Assembly (NCBI GenBank): GCA_963971535.1
Contig: OZ020592.1
Location: forward strand, 53,224,669 to 53,288,668
From: Notolepis coatsorum
Taxonomy: Eukaryota > Chordata > Actinopteri > Aulopiformes > Paralepididae
Length of the DNA: 64,000 bases
Reading direction: 5' to 3'
In this document: piece by piece, positions 43,579-56,300 of the stretch
Layout of the letters: the number at the start of each line of letters is the position of its first letter
How positions within the stretch are numbered: the first letter of the stretch is position 1
The notes under the pieces: model-generated
Databases searched by the model: none
Told to the model about the DNA's origin: nothing
Seen by the model: only the letters and a program-made list of their open reading frames with translations
Position numbers and translations under genes: made by a program

Positions 43579-45657
43579 TCAGTGGAGTGGGACGTTCTGA
43601 AGCCAGATTGGAATTCGTAGATTAGATTTATTTCCGCCAGGTACTTTTCGACCTGTTCTTAGACTATTTTCTCCATGACTTTCGAGATGGAGGTAAGAAT
43701 AGAAACAAGGCGGTAGTTGCCTGGGTCTAATTTGCTGCCCTTTTTGTGCAGAGGGGTCACTCTTGCAATTTTGAAGTCCTTGGGGACGTGCCCCTGTTTT
43801 ATAGAGAGGTTTATTATGTGTGTGATGACTGGTGATGGCGGCTGCTGCGTCTCTGAGGAATTTGGAGGGGATGTTGTCATGGCCAGTGGCCTTGTTAGGT
43901 TGGAGGGCGCTCAATTTTTTGAGTACCTCATCGGTTGTTACCATTTCAAGTTTGAAGTCGTCTTTGTGGACCCCTAGGTTTTTGTAGTATGCTACTATGT
44001 GTTCTACCCCATAATGCCCTGAGTGGGAGGGTAGTTTGTTTACCAGTGTTGTGGCTATGTTTGTGAAGAAGATGTTTAAGTAATTGGCTACATCCAGCTT
44101 GTCTGTGATGAGCGTGTTGTCCGTCTTTATGTTTATGTTTGAGAATCTGGTTTTAAGTTTTTTACTGCAGCCTAGTTGATTATTGAGTAATTTCCAAAGT
44201 TCGCGGGGTTTGTTTTTGTTTTCCTCAGTTTTGTCGTTGATGAAATTTCTTTTTGCGGTTCTGATCATGGTGTTTACGTCATTTCTTAGTCTGTTTCTTT
44301 GGATTTTTAGTTCAACCACGTGGGCTTGGAGTTCACTGTTTGAGCTTTTGGAAAGCTTTGTCTGACTTTTATGAAGTTCAGAGCATTTTTTGTCTCTGGT
44401 TTTCATAGCGGCCAGTATTTCAGTGTGCATCCATGCCGCAGCGCGATTTTTAACCCTGGTGGTTCTTATGGGTGCCATGTTGTTGAGTATTGCTGTGAAT
44501 TTGGTTTTGAATCCAAGCCATGTTTCTTCAACCTGTGTACCACTGAGTTCATCTGACCAGTCCAAGCTCCCCAGTTCTAGGTTAAAGGCCTCTCTAGAGT
44601 AAGTTTTGAGGTCTCTAGATGTGACTGTTTTGTGACAGCCGGCCTTCTGTTTTAGCTTTTTGCGGGTACAGAAAATCATATAATGATCACTTAACCCGCA
44701 TGCTATCACCCCTTTATTGGAGATCATTGACTTGTCAGAGGTCAAAATGAGGTCAATGGTGGTTTGTGTCGAATCGCATACCCTTGTGGGTTGGGTGATT
44801 AGCTGGCTGAAACCGTGCAGATCAGAAAATCTACTGAAGGCCTTGAAGACGGGTGCTGCTTTACGCAGCATATCCGTGTTCCAATCCCCAATAAGAATTT
44901 TTTCTACCCCCTCCACCCCAGCTAAACACCCATCAAGTGTGTCATAAAAGCCACTCTGTTCTGGTGGTCTATAGATTGTGCCTACTAGTACTGGTTTCGC
45001 CCTGTCTAATAAGATTTCAATCCAAACAGTTTCAATTTCATCATGGTTAAGGTCAGTACGGTTGATGTATTTGGTATCCTTGTGTATATACACACAGACG
45101 CCACCTCCATACTGGTTCCTATCCCTCCTGACTATTGAGTAGTTTTCAATTTCAATCTCTGGATCCTGTACAGATGAGTCTAATTTTGTTTCTGTGAAAC
45201 ACAATATGTTAGCCTTACCGTTTAAAAACAACTGTTTGATTTCAGCCAGTTTAGGTCTCAGGCTATTTGTATTAAGATGGAATATGTGAAGTCCATTTTT
45301 GCTGGTAATCAGATTGACGTCGTCACACTTGAGGTAACTCTGTTCATTTGTGTCCTGTCCTGTGGTGGGGGGAGGGGGGGCGTTGTTGCTGTTTGTGCCG
45401 TGGGTGGGGAGGGGGGGAGGGGGTGATTCTTTGTCCTTTGCTGGAGTCTGTATTCCTCTGTGTGAAAGCCCGCAATGTGGGGGGGGGGGGGGGGGCTGGT
45501 TGTTTACAGATGTGTCTGATTGTACTCCATTGTGGGGGAGGGGGGGTGCCTTGTGTGTATGTCTGTCACCACCACACAGACATACACACCTGTCCAGCTT
45601 ATTATAATGCGATGGCCGCGTGCACATTAGATTGGATTCAAATGTACAGCACACCAT
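43579..45657 (-). pseudogene. LINE ORF2 N-part: Pro-rich leader, endonuclease, start of RT
   Basis: 692-residue frame. A Pro-rich segment (residues 50-100) is followed by an APE-type endonuclease: HIFHLNTNSLRPKL, FTETKLD, GGGVCVYIHKD, LIGDWNTD and GLSDHYMIF. A linker and the RT fingers (LQPNKATGHDNIPSKFLRD) follow. A frame change after DAAAAIT moves the reading to 43880-43659 (ITHIINLSIKQGHVPKDFKI), where a TAA interrupts before EQVEKYL at about 43664. Confidence 0.85.
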
Positions 45658-46160
45658 ATAATACTGCTATAGTGGAATATACTATTCAATATTCCATAAT
45701 GTATACCATCTTGTTGCGTGCTCCTGGCCACCGCATGTTTTGCATCAATATATATATACAGTATTGAGGCAAAACAGACGACGTGTGTGTGTGTGTACAG
45801 TATCAGATCAGCTGCTGCATCGTTAATGAACTATAGATTTATGTGGAATTCGTTAATCTATCTAGCGATTGGGTTAACTGAGAGCCAGATTGCTTAGAGG
45901 AGTACTGTATAGAGCGGTAATGCTCAGATTGCTCATTGAGTCATGACTATAAATGCAAAACGGAGATGGGACGTGCGCTCGCACACACACAGCCACTTTA
46001 CGTTTATAGCTGATTTTAGAATGGCTCTTCAGCATGAAGTTAAATCAACTATCCAGTTCGTTTTATAGTGTAATTTGGCTACTTGAGAGAGAGTGAGAGA
46101 GAGAGATTCATGTTACGCGCAACTTGCGGAGTACGCACTGAGTCCGTTGTCATTCAATAT
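45658..46160. other. spacer between LINEs, nothing recognised
   Basis: AT-rich with short (GT)n and (GA)n tracts. No gene seen. Confidence 0.45.
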
Positions 46161-46303
46161 GAATTGAAAATGGGGGACCCTGATGTAAACAAGACAAACG
46201 TCTTTCTCTGGTCTGCATCCCCTTAACAATTGTGTATTGAGCCGTACTGTATTGTACCCATTCTGCAATCTGTTAAATAAAGTTTTCATACATTCATTCA
46301 TTC
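46161..46303 (+). mobile_element. L2-like LINE 3' end, plus copy with (CATT)n tail
   Basis: GAATTGAAAATGGGGGACCC to AATAAAGTTTTCATACATTC and CATT repeats. Confidence 0.8.
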
Positions 46304-46442
46304 AGTATCAGAATGGATTTGGTAGAGAGAGAGAGAAAAAAATTGTCATTCTTATGTTGTGGCATTTTACAAGTAATCTGTGGCATCACTGATTGTAATT
46401 AACCAAAGGAGAATATCAATTCTATTTTTTTTATGTAATTTT

Positions 46443-47745
46443 TGACGGTTTGATTGATTGATTGAAAACTTTATTAACAGATTGCAGAATGGGTACAGTA
46501 CAGTACAGCTCAATACATACAATTGTTAAGGGGATGCAGACCAGAGAAAGACTTTCGTCTTGTTTACATCAGGGTCCCCCATTTTCAATTCATCGTAACA
46601 TATATGACATACATGACATACAGATAGACAGTACTGCTACATCTATACATTTATGACATACCAGATTTGCAAATACAGTACTGTTTTTGATACAAAAAGA
46701 GTCCAGAAAGAAAGAGTATATACATTTGGCGTAGAAACTGTACATTGGATTGGGTGGGGGGGGACTGTACATTGGAGGTGGTTGGGTGGGTGGGTGGGGG
46801 GGGGGGGGGTGGGGGGGGGGTTGGGTAGGAGGGGTGGGTGGGGGACACTGTACAACTATACAAACAAAACTGTACATTGGAATATTGACAAGACCATACT
46901 TGGTAATTTACTGTACATTGGAGGGGGTTGTGTTAGGACATTTACAGGGGCCAGTTTCGAATTGCAGTCTCCCGTAGGTGTTTTTTAAGAGTGTTTTTGA
47001 AAGTGGGTAGTGATTCACATTCCTTTACAGCTTTGGGTAGGGCGTTCCACATTGATGTGGCATAATTGCGAAACGTGTTTAGTCCCTTGTTTGAGCCAAA
47101 TCTGGGTTTAACATGATTAGTGGAGCTCCCTCTGGTGTTGTGATCGTGGTATTCACTGACCTTTGGGAAGTATTTTGACATGTACATGGGTACCTTGGTC
47201 GTGTAGTGCATCTTGTAGACCAGGCCCATTGCAAGTTGCTGTACTCTGTCGTCTACTCTAAGCCATCCTAGGTTGTCAAAGTGGGCAGGGGTGAGGTGGG
47301 TTCTAGGAGTAAGGTCAAGCAGTAGTCTGACCAGTTAGTTTTGAGATGTTTGTAATTTTGTTTTTAGCGCCTTTGAGGTGCTTTGGTACAATGAGGTGCA
47401 TGGTCGTAGTACCCTTGAATGAGTGCTCCTGCCAGAGTCTTCAGGGTATTCTTGTTTACCAGTGAGGAGATCCGGTACAAGAATCGAGTTCGTTGGTTGA
47501 CTTTTTTTATTACATTGGATGCCATTTTGTCACAGGAAAGATTTGCCTCTAGGATGGAATCCAGGTAGGTAATATCTTCTTTCCTTGTGACAATATTGTC
47601 ACCCACTGTAACTGAGAAGCCGTCGGTCTTGCTGAGTTTGTTATTTGAACCGAAGAGAATGGACTCTGTTTTGCCCATGTGTAATGATAGTTTGTTATCA
47701 GCGAGCCATATGCAGATTTTGCCTAGTTCTGAGCTGAGGGTGAAT
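46443..47745 (-). mobile_element. L2-like LINE, 5'-truncated minus copy
   Basis: The 3' tip is at 46443 with (TTGA)n, followed by a poly-G/GGTGGG-rich 3' UTR. Coding remnants match the long copy: ELGKICIWLADNKLSLHMGK (47801-47364 frame) and KYFPKVSEYHDHNTRGSSTN (47229-46942). The 5' truncation is near 47740. Confidence 0.85.
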
Positions 47746-47763
47746 AACACCATGCTAAAAAAA

Positions 47764-47972
47764 TACCCATTCTGCAATCTGTTAATAAAGTTTTCAATCA
47801 ATTCCAGGCCGCGACCCTCTCTCCAACCGTATTGTACCCATTCTGCAATCTGTTAATAAAGTTTTCAATCAATCACTCTCTACAACCGCACGTCTCAATT
47901 CCAGGCCGCGACCCTCTCTCCAACCGTATTGTACCCATTCTGCAATCTGTTAATAAAGTTTTCAATCAATCT
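47764..47972 (+). repeat. three tandem LINE 3' tips
   Basis: ACCCATTCTGCAATCTGTTA plus ATAAAGTTTTCAATCAAT occurs three times head to tail. The copies are separated by short segments sharing TTCCAGGCCGCGACCCTCTC. Confidence 0.88.
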
Positions 47973-48170
47973 ACAACCGCACGTCTCAACCGTGCTTGGT
48001 CAAGGGGGAGGGGCGTACTTCGAGATACTTCCGTACTTTCCGCGAATCAGCGCGCGTCCTGTGGCTGCCAGGGGCGTGATTACCAAACCTAGCCGCATTT
48101 CTGGCAGACGCTCTCTGATTGGCCGACGTCAGTTTCTACACTGGTTAAGTTTAGGCACTCTTCGAAGTTG

Positions 48171-48336
48171 GTTCTATATCATACTGGCTGCCGCTCAGCG
48201 TCATCTGCACTAACCTCACTTCGTGCACATGCACTGAATAAAAATCCACAATGTACCTTTACATACCAACATCCGTCTGGCCACACCCCTATCCGCTACC
48301 TTCATAAGCAGGTGTGTGGTCACCTACTCGCCTCCT
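48171..48336 (+). repeat. DIRS-like left terminal repeat
   Basis: The outer unique part GTTCTATATCATACTGGCTG... (48171-48198) is followed by the inverted repeat from GCGTCATCTGCACTAACCTC to ACTCGCCTCCTT. Confidence 0.85.
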
Positions 48337-51300
48337 TCTTCACTTTCACCACAAGGAAGTGCCTGTTGTATACATCACTTGACAAGGTTGTTAAGCTGAA
48401 GAAAGTTGAGAGGAAAACAGAAGACGGGAAGATACGTTGACATTATATCTTTATTTTCTCTCTCACTATTTTCGAGAAAATACGGCGATATTGTCTTCGT
48501 CACTGGAGTGTCTGGAAGATGATGATCATTCTGACCTCCACCGGCTTTTTCGTATTAGGGGCTCGCGCCGCTGATATACTCCCCAACTGCAGTCCTCCTT
48601 GCTGCGGCTGGATAGGTATTGAACCTCCGGTTATACAGCTGGACTGTGGGAGGCACCGGCTGTTGTGAGAAGCCGGTTTGCTTCCGTGCTGGGTGAGTAC
48701 TGTTTTGCTTGCAAGCGCTAGTTGTCTGTTAACGCTATGGGGGTTAGCTGACAATTTTTACGAAGGCCGGCCCCGGATTGGGGTCCTCTGCTCGGCTTCT
48801 TAAGCGGCGGACGGAGGATCTTGGTCTGACGCCCATGATGGTCAACCTAGTGGGCCGCAACCGAGACCTGGTTGAACCCGGGATTCTCTGGGCGAGCGGA
48901 TGCTTCTCTGTCCCGTGCAGGCCCCATCTTTCACATGAATGTGGAAGTACACCCTAAAGCACGAGGAAAAGTGGGCATGGATCTTCGTTATCGGGAGTTC
49001 CATGCTCAAGTCGGCTGCAGCCCATACAGGAATTGTGCCGCCTCCGCTGTATGTCTGGTAAATCACTGTTGAAAACTGTGTTTGACATTTCTTTTTCTCT
49101 TCCCTCTTAGGATGGGGACGGACCCCGGCGGCCTGTCTGAAGTGTGGCTTATTATGTCGTTGTGTACAGTTCAGGTGATAGCTGCTTAGCTGGCGTGCTA
49201 GTTTGTGGCCTACTGTGTTAGCCAGTCAGCTGTTAGCTGCGGCGCTAGCTCGTTGTGTTCACTAGGCTAGTAAACGTTAGCTTGTTGCTATCAGTCGGAC
49301 GGCTGTTAGCTTAATGCTACACTGTTGAACGTTACTATGACTATAACATGCCTTAAACACTCTGACTACGACATCATCTTTGACAGAGGATGTTAGTCGA
49401 CCCTACACCCGGGTGCCAGTGCCAGCGAGGACTTCGTCAACATGGAGAACGGCGGCTGGGTGGCGTAGCGGACATTACCCTCGTCACCAACGCAGGAGAT
49501 GCTGGGTTCGACTCGGTGTCCCGTTGACCAGTGTTGCAGTCCTCTCGGCCTGCGCTCAGGGTGAAGGTAGGAGTCCTGACCGGACTTTAAACACTTCTTC
49601 TTTTCTTCCCTTCTAAATGTTTTGTAATAACGATGTTTCCAAAACATGTGTTGCTGCAATACATTGGGGATACGACGCGTGTTGTGTGTGAATTGTCTTG
49701 TCACTGGTATAGCTTCTCTCTCCATAGTAAATCGGCGTTGTTTTTTACATGTGTAAAAATGAACTGGTTAGTTGTGATGAGAACATGTGTTCATGTAACT
49801 TTTGTAACGTGGGTGAACTCACAACTAAGAGGGTTAGTTAACCTGTGAAGCTATGCTTAGTGACATGTGATTGAGGAATGAATCTTTTTCTCAGCCTGTG
49901 ATGACAATGAACAGCATGTTCACATATTAACAGAGTACCTGTTCAAACCTGGTCGTATCAAGGGTAAAGTAGGAGGGGTTACCCCCCCCCGGTTTCCCTG
50001 GGGCTTCCCCCCTCCTCTCAGACATGTTTGTTTACAATATATTGTGTCACTGTGTTTGTGGGGAAAGGATGTAACCCTCAGCTTAAAGTTGCTGGGGTTG
50101 TGCTTCCGCTTGAGAAACAATTTTTTCCTAAAGAAAAGGTTGTTTGGTCACTTATCATGTGTGCTTAGCAAAGTCTGTGGCCAATACATAACCGAGGACT
50201 TGTGTCTTCTCTCGTTATGAAAAACGGCGTTCCTCTGTAGTAAGAGTGTACTTTGCCATTTTTTGTTGTGATGAAGGGTTGTGTGTGTCGTTGTGATCTA
50301 CAACTGGGTTAGGTTTGGCCAACAGAAGCACATGTGTAAGTCTGGACCGGGGCTCTTAAAGGGGCCCTCTCTGTTCTGTGTTTTTTCCCTTAGTAAAACT
50401 CAGATAGCAGGTTAGCACATGAGCTATGTGAAGCTGTTAGATGCTTCATGTAGCATGCTATGACTGGGTCATGCTCTACTTTGTCATTACATCGTATCAG
50501 GGGTGAGGGGTCGTAAAGGGGTGAACTGGTAATCCTTCCCTCCCCTTTTCTGATTGGTCAGGGGTTAAAAGCCCCTGTCCTTCAGGGTTCCTGTCACGTT
50601 GCTGTTCGGCATGTTACAGGGTAGGGGGGGGGGGGGGGGGGTTTCCTGGTCCCACGGCCTGAAAAATTGGGCGTGTGCACCGCGGAAATTCCCCCGCCAT
50701 AGAGTACGTCACTGAGCGCGTCTCTATTGGTAAGACTTCCGTGAGTTGTTCAGGTTCCATGTTATGGATCTGTTTCAGGGAGTTGTCAGAGCTCCTCCTC
50801 ACGAAGCTCCTCCTCAGGGTGAAGTGCCTTCTGTGAGTTCGGACTCTCCTTCCCAGTGAGGGAGCCTCCTCAGAGTTTCAGAGCCTCCTCCTCAGATTGT
50901 CAAGGTGAGTAGAACTTCAAAAAGGAGTTCTGCTCTATTGTATGTGTATTCGATTCAATTCGATTATTGAGTGTGTATTGGTTCAGTGCCTCCTCCTCGG
51001 AGAGCCCTAACCCAAGTGTTACATAGCTCAATGTTGCAATATTTATTTTCAATCTATACAGCTCGCGTGGGAAGTCTCTCTGGGGATTCCCGTCTCCTCC
51101 CTGTGGCGAGGGTGGCGGTATGTAAAAATGAAAAAAAAAATTACCCTCAGCCACGTCACGTGGGATTCATGTCATTCTGTGTTTCTTTCTTTTTTATTAA
51201 AAAGATGAAAGAACATGAAGCACGACGGCTCCTTGTCGTTCTCCCAGGCGACTTGGAGGAACAATGTCTGGTGTCTTGTTAGACTATCCATTGATGTGTT

Positions 51301-52967
51301 TGGGTCTCGACACGTACATAGTGCTGGCTCGGGGTGTTTTTATAGGGCAACTGGGATGGAGGTTTTCTCTTCCGAGCGCCTGTTACTAGGTCTCGACGAA
51401 TTCTCGTTCATATCTGGGGGATGTTAACGGAATAGATCAAAACATAGGTAGAGGGGTCTCACGCCCTTGGGGTGGGCCACTGAGCGCGGTACGAATGGGA
51501 CCGTCTGGGTGGCGCCCTCTTTTTATGTTTTAGATCGACACGCGTACCTACCCCCTCTCTTGGAGTGGGGATGTCGGCGTGATTAGGGCACGGGACTGGT
51601 TCTGGTCATGCTGGTCCAGGTCAGTTAACCCGTTGTCTGCCGGGGACGCAGATCTGCTGTTCTGGTACCCTGAGGGACTTGTGCTTTTTTCGGGGAAAAA
51701 AATGCCGGGTCGGCCCGGGTGTCACAGGGTTGGGCGTTATGGAGACCCTTTGTTGGGTACATATTGTACCTTGCACTATCATGAAGGGGCTGGTTCTCCA
51801 TTCTTTTCGCTCCTCTCTCACGCATGGCGAAGAGGGGGCTGTTGGGGTGGTCTTTTGGACCTCCTCTGGTAGCCCTGTGTGCTTCCCGAGCCGCCGGGCC
51901 CGGTCCGAAGTTATGTTTCGTCGACCCGTAGGCCTGGAATAACCCTTTTTTGAAAACTGAAACACTTGTACTGCGGTATAGCCAGTGTATACCCGCAGGT
52001 GTGTTTTGGAGTTTTTTCTTGAGGTGTTATAGGAACAACCACCGCATGTGGTACCAAGAGGGTGGTTGATTCCCTGGTGTGTTGGAGCAGAGTCAACTCC
52101 CGGGTTACCCGGTTGAGTGTGCCCCTGCACGTTCATGACGCCTGCCAATCGTGTCAGCTTTCTCTGCCTCGACCCCTCTGGGTCGGGTTTTTTGGTGGAG
52201 GCTTTGTCATGGTGCGCAACAATGCCAGCATACGCCCCTTCCGCCGGGGTGCTGTTTTCAGTTGACCCCTTTGGCGCCTGTCTCGTCCGCAGTGCTCCAG
52301 GCTCGGGTCAAACGCCTGCTGCCTGGTTTAAGGGATCGACCCCCTCTGGGGTCGTCTCCCCGGTGCGCTGCCTGCTTCCGCTGTAGTATAGCTTTTTGAG
52401 TGCTTCAAGTTACGGCCATGCTGAGTTTGCCAGGGTCAGTGTGCCAGGCGGCGTACTAGTGGGGGGAAGGGCCCGCTCTTGGAGGGGCCCTGTCCGAATA
52501 CGCTGGCGATGCGGGGGGCGGTGTCACTAAGTGACCGCCTGGTGAGGTCTTGATGCTTTGGCGTCATTGACCTCTCCGGGCCCCCTTTTTCCGGGGGATC
52601 CAGTCCCTTCAGTGGGTCTGGGTCTTCCTTCGCGCTCCGCTGCTACGGCCTTGCCACGGGGTTGAGTTTGCTCTTGACCACGTGATTTTGGGGGCAGTAA
52701 CGAGGTTTGTTCCTTCCGTTCGTTCCCTGGTGGCATGCGGGTTGTGCGTGTGCGTAGTCGTGGGGTCAAGCCACGGTCTGCTCACCCTGTGCGTTGAGTT
52801 GCTCGAGTTTCTCTTCGCACGGTCGGATCCATCTCCCTCCCGTCCTCCAATAGGGAGGGTATCCTCCATTAGGGAGGGTCGGGGGGCTCGGTCCTCTCCG
52901 GTCTGATGGTTGTGGGGGGCCTCAGCAGGGTACATTTGTCGAGCTTCAGGCTCCCGCTCAGCTCCTG
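48337..52967. other. interior of the DIRS-like element, non-coding
   Basis: About 4.6 kb without a frame resembling DIRS gag, tyrosine recombinase or RT/RNase H. Frames up to 175 residues exist (51621-52148 minus) but have no motif. There are poly-G/poly-C tracts near 49981 and 50625. A tRNA-SINE head lies at 49451-49525. Confidence 0.6.
49451..49525 (+). mobile_element. tRNA-like SINE head within the DIRS-like element
   Basis: GGCTGGGTGGCGTAGCGGAC (A-box region) and GCTGGGTTCGACTCGG (B box). The head resembles the one of the SINE at 7215-7722. The downstream body was not recognised. Confidence 0.5.
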
Positions 52968-53054
52968 TAGTGCAGATGACGCTGAGCGGCAGCCAGTATG
53001 ATATAGAACGTAAGGTTATGTATATAACCAAGTTCTATGAATACTGGTGACGCT
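52968..53054. repeat. DIRS-like internal complementary region
   Basis: TAGTGCAGATGACGCTGAGC...GATATAGAAC is the reverse complement of the left outer end. GTAAGGTTATGTATATAACC...GGTGACGCT is the reverse complement of the right outer end. The Gypsy element sits inside it after ACGCT. Confidence 0.85.
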
Positions 53055-53229
53055 TGTTACAGGCTGGGCTACAGCTCCGCCTTGTGGGCGTGCTGGGCCG
53101 GTGCCTGTATGATATGACGTGTCTCACTTCCTGGGGAAGGTGTGGTTTGTTTACTTGTTGCTTGGCAATACACGGCATTAAGAACCAGCGCGACTCGACT
53201 CTTTTATTGTACAGCTACACTTACAAGCA
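53055..53229 (+). repeat. Gypsy left LTR
   Basis: Starts TGTTACAGGCTGGGCTACAG and ends TTACAAGCA. Unusually short at 175 bp. Confidence 0.95.
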
Positions 53230-53247
53230 TGGTGTCAGAAGTGGAAC
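53230..53247 (+). other. Gypsy primer-binding site
   Basis: TGGTGTCAGAAGTGGAAC directly follows the LTR. TGGTGTCAGAAGTGG is the common PBS of this group of Gypsy elements. Confidence 0.8.
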
Positions 53248-53344
53248 TAGGAGGACCCAAAGAGGATTTATATACGGCCCGAAACAGCTGTTTGCAATAA
53301 CAGCGGACGTTTATGTGTTGTTTGGGTGAGAGTTTGTGGCGACA

Positions 53345-56300
53345 ATGGCATCCAGCATTCCGCCTCCGGAGCCAATGAAGATGACGGGAGACATTCACGG
53401 CAACTGGGTGAGCTTTCAAGCAGAGTTCGAGGACTATCTGCTTGCGACCGGGCTCAGCGAGAAGGAAAAGCCAGTACAGGCGGCGGCGCTCAGACGGTTA
53501 ATGGGGAATGACTGTCGTCATGTTTACAAACACAACCTGGGACTCACCGTGGCGCAACAAAAAGATGTGGGGGCTATTCTGACAGCACTGCAGCAATACT
53601 TCACACCGGCTAAGAACGTGATATTCGAGAGGTACGTTTTTGGCAACTTGAAACAGGAGGATGGAGAGCTGTTTGATGCTTTTGTTACAAGACTGAGAGA
53701 AAAGGCTGCCTCTTGTGAATATGGAGCTATTAAAGATGAACTCATAAGAGACAGTATTGTCCTACGGATAACTGATGAGGGCGCTAGACGGCGCTTATTA
53801 AGAGAAAAGGACCTTAAATTGGATCAGGCCATCAGTATTTGTCGAGCAGCTGAGGTCATGGACAGTAGGTTAAAGACCATGTCTCTGGGCAGCGGCAGCT
53901 CCGGGCCTGGGGACAGCGTTAACGCCACACAAGGGCAGCGATATGGACGGAGGCCTGCCAGCAGGCCATCCGAGGCCAACACATCGGCACAGCCACAGAA
54001 CATGAGAGACACTGGTGAATGCAAGTACTGTGGCACACGGCACAAACGTGGGCGTGACCAGTGCCCCGCCTTTGGTAAATCATGCCGTTCATGTGGCACG
54101 GCTAACCATTTTGCAAAAGTTTGCATGAAAAGAGGCCAGCAGGCTCGCCAGTTAAATGCTGTGGATGACCCATGGCCAGGGGAACGGGAGGACAGCGACC
54201 GGGAGGAGAGAGACGTGTACACAGTAGAGAGCGTGGGGGCTGTGAACACTCAAGGTAAAAAGTGGTTTGTCAACCTACCACTGCAAAAAGGCCTCCAAAG
54301 GTGCCAGCTCGACTCGGGAGCCACATGCAATGTGATGAGCATCAAGGACAAGTCAAGACTGGCACCTAGAACACCCCTTCAGAAGAGCTTCATCAAACTG
54401 AAACTTTACAACAGTGAGTGGATGAGCTCGTTGGGGGTGTACAGCACACAATGCGTCATTAGGGGTAAGACGCACAGACTGGACTTTGAAGTCGTACATA
54501 CTGGCCAGAGGCCCTTGCTTTCGGGGGAGACATGTGAGAGGCTTGGTCTGATACGCTTCACCATTCCTGAGGAGCTGAATAAAGTGGAGCACTGCAGGAA
54601 GGTGTCACTGACCAAAGAGTGGCTCGTCAGCACCTACCATGATGTGTTCACCAGCCCTGTTGAGTCTCTGCCCGGTGATATTCACTTTGAGCTGGACAGC
54701 ACGGTGGCGCCGGTGCAGTGTGCTCCCAGGAACGTTCCAGTGGCCCTGAAGGCAGCTGTTAAAGCACAGCTGGATAAATATGAAGAAGATGGGCACTTGA
54801 CCACAGTCACTCGACCCACGGACTGGATTAGCAATCTGGTCATAGTGAAAAGGCCAGACAAATTGAGACTGTGTATAGACCCAAAGCCCCTTAACCGAGC
54901 TCTGAAACGGTCCCATTACCTGATGCCCACTTTGGATGACGTGCTGTATAAGCTGCCAAAGGCACGTATATTCACGCTGGTGGATGCACGGGATGCATTT
55001 TTACAGTGCCGTTTGGACGAAGAGAGCAGCCTGATGACAACGTTCTGGACACCGTGGGGTAGGAAACGTTGGCTAAAACTCCCTTTCGGTGTGTCAGTGG
55101 CTCCAGAGCTGTACCAAAGAAAGCAGCATGAGCTGCTGGCTGGCTTGACGGGGATTGAGCCCATAGCTGATGATATCCTCATAGTGGGCTGTGGGGACAC
55201 AGAGGATGAGGCCAACCACGACCATGACACGAACCTCGTCGCTCTGATGGACAGATGCAGAGAGGTAAAGCTGAGACTGGGCCTGAAAAAGCTGCAGTTT
55301 CGACTGAAGGAGGTCCGCTTCCACGGCCACATACTGTCCGCAGAGGGCCTCAAGGTTGACCCTGACAAGGTCAGGGCGGTTCTGGACATGCCAAACCCCA
55401 CAGACGCAAAAGGGGTCCAGCGATGTGTTGGGTTTGTGAACTACCTGTCGAGATTCATGCCACGCTTGTCAGCGGTATGTGAGCCTCTGAGGAGACTGCT
55501 CGACAAAGATGTGATGTGGCACTGGCTGCCCAAACATGAGGCTGCCATGAAGGAAATCAAGGCTCTGATCACGGCGGTGCCAGTCCTAAGGTACTATGAC
55601 GTCCACAAGCCGGTCACCGTACAGAGCGACTCCAGTCAGACGGGTCTGGGCTGCTGCTTGCTTCAGGGGGGACAGCCTGTCGCATTTGCCTCTCGTGCAT
55701 TGACCCAAACGGAGCAAAATTATGCACAAATAGAAAAGGAGTGTCTAAGCATCGTATTCGCCTGTCAACGCTTCCACTACTACCTATATGGGAGGGGTGA
55801 TGTGACTGCAGAGACCGACCACCGCCCGTTGGTGTCCATCTTCACTAAGCCTCTCCTCAGTGCGCCAAAGCGCCTTCAGAGCATGCTCCTCACACTGCAG
55901 AACTACTCCCTGGCGGTGGTGTACAAGCCAGGCCCCGAAATGTACATAAGTGACACACTCAGCAGAGCCACCACCCCACCACAGAGAACAGATACACTGT
56001 ACAGACGGGAAATGGTCTGCAGCATGCGGCAGGAGCAGTGGGACACGGCCGCCATTCGGCAGGCGGACTATCTGAACGTCAGCAGCCAACGTCTGGCACA
56101 GATTCGAACACACACTGAGGAGGATGTGTGTCTGCAAACACTCAAGTCAGTCGTGCTGAAGGGATGGCCAGACCACAGAGAGGAGACCCCTTTAGCCGTC
56201 CGGGACTATTGGGCCATCAGGGACGAGATAAGTGCACAGGATGGCGTGCTCTACAGGAGTCAGCGCATCATAATTCCGAAAGCTATGCGTCCGGAAATGC

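Larger units (their letters stand above)
42018..45657 (-). mobile_element. nearly full-length L2/CR1-clade LINE
   Basis: Minus strand: ORF2 with endonuclease then reverse transcriptase, a 3' UTR rich in GGTGGG, and 3' tip at 42018 with (TTGA)n. It meets the plus-oriented LINE tail-to-tail at 42018. Individual coding parts are listed separately. Confidence 0.85.

Noticed and set aside
51621..52148. 175-residue minus-strand frame inside the DIRS-like element as a gag or recombinase
   Set aside because: No tyrosine recombinase, RT or zinc-knuckle motif is visible, and comparable frames exist on the other strand.
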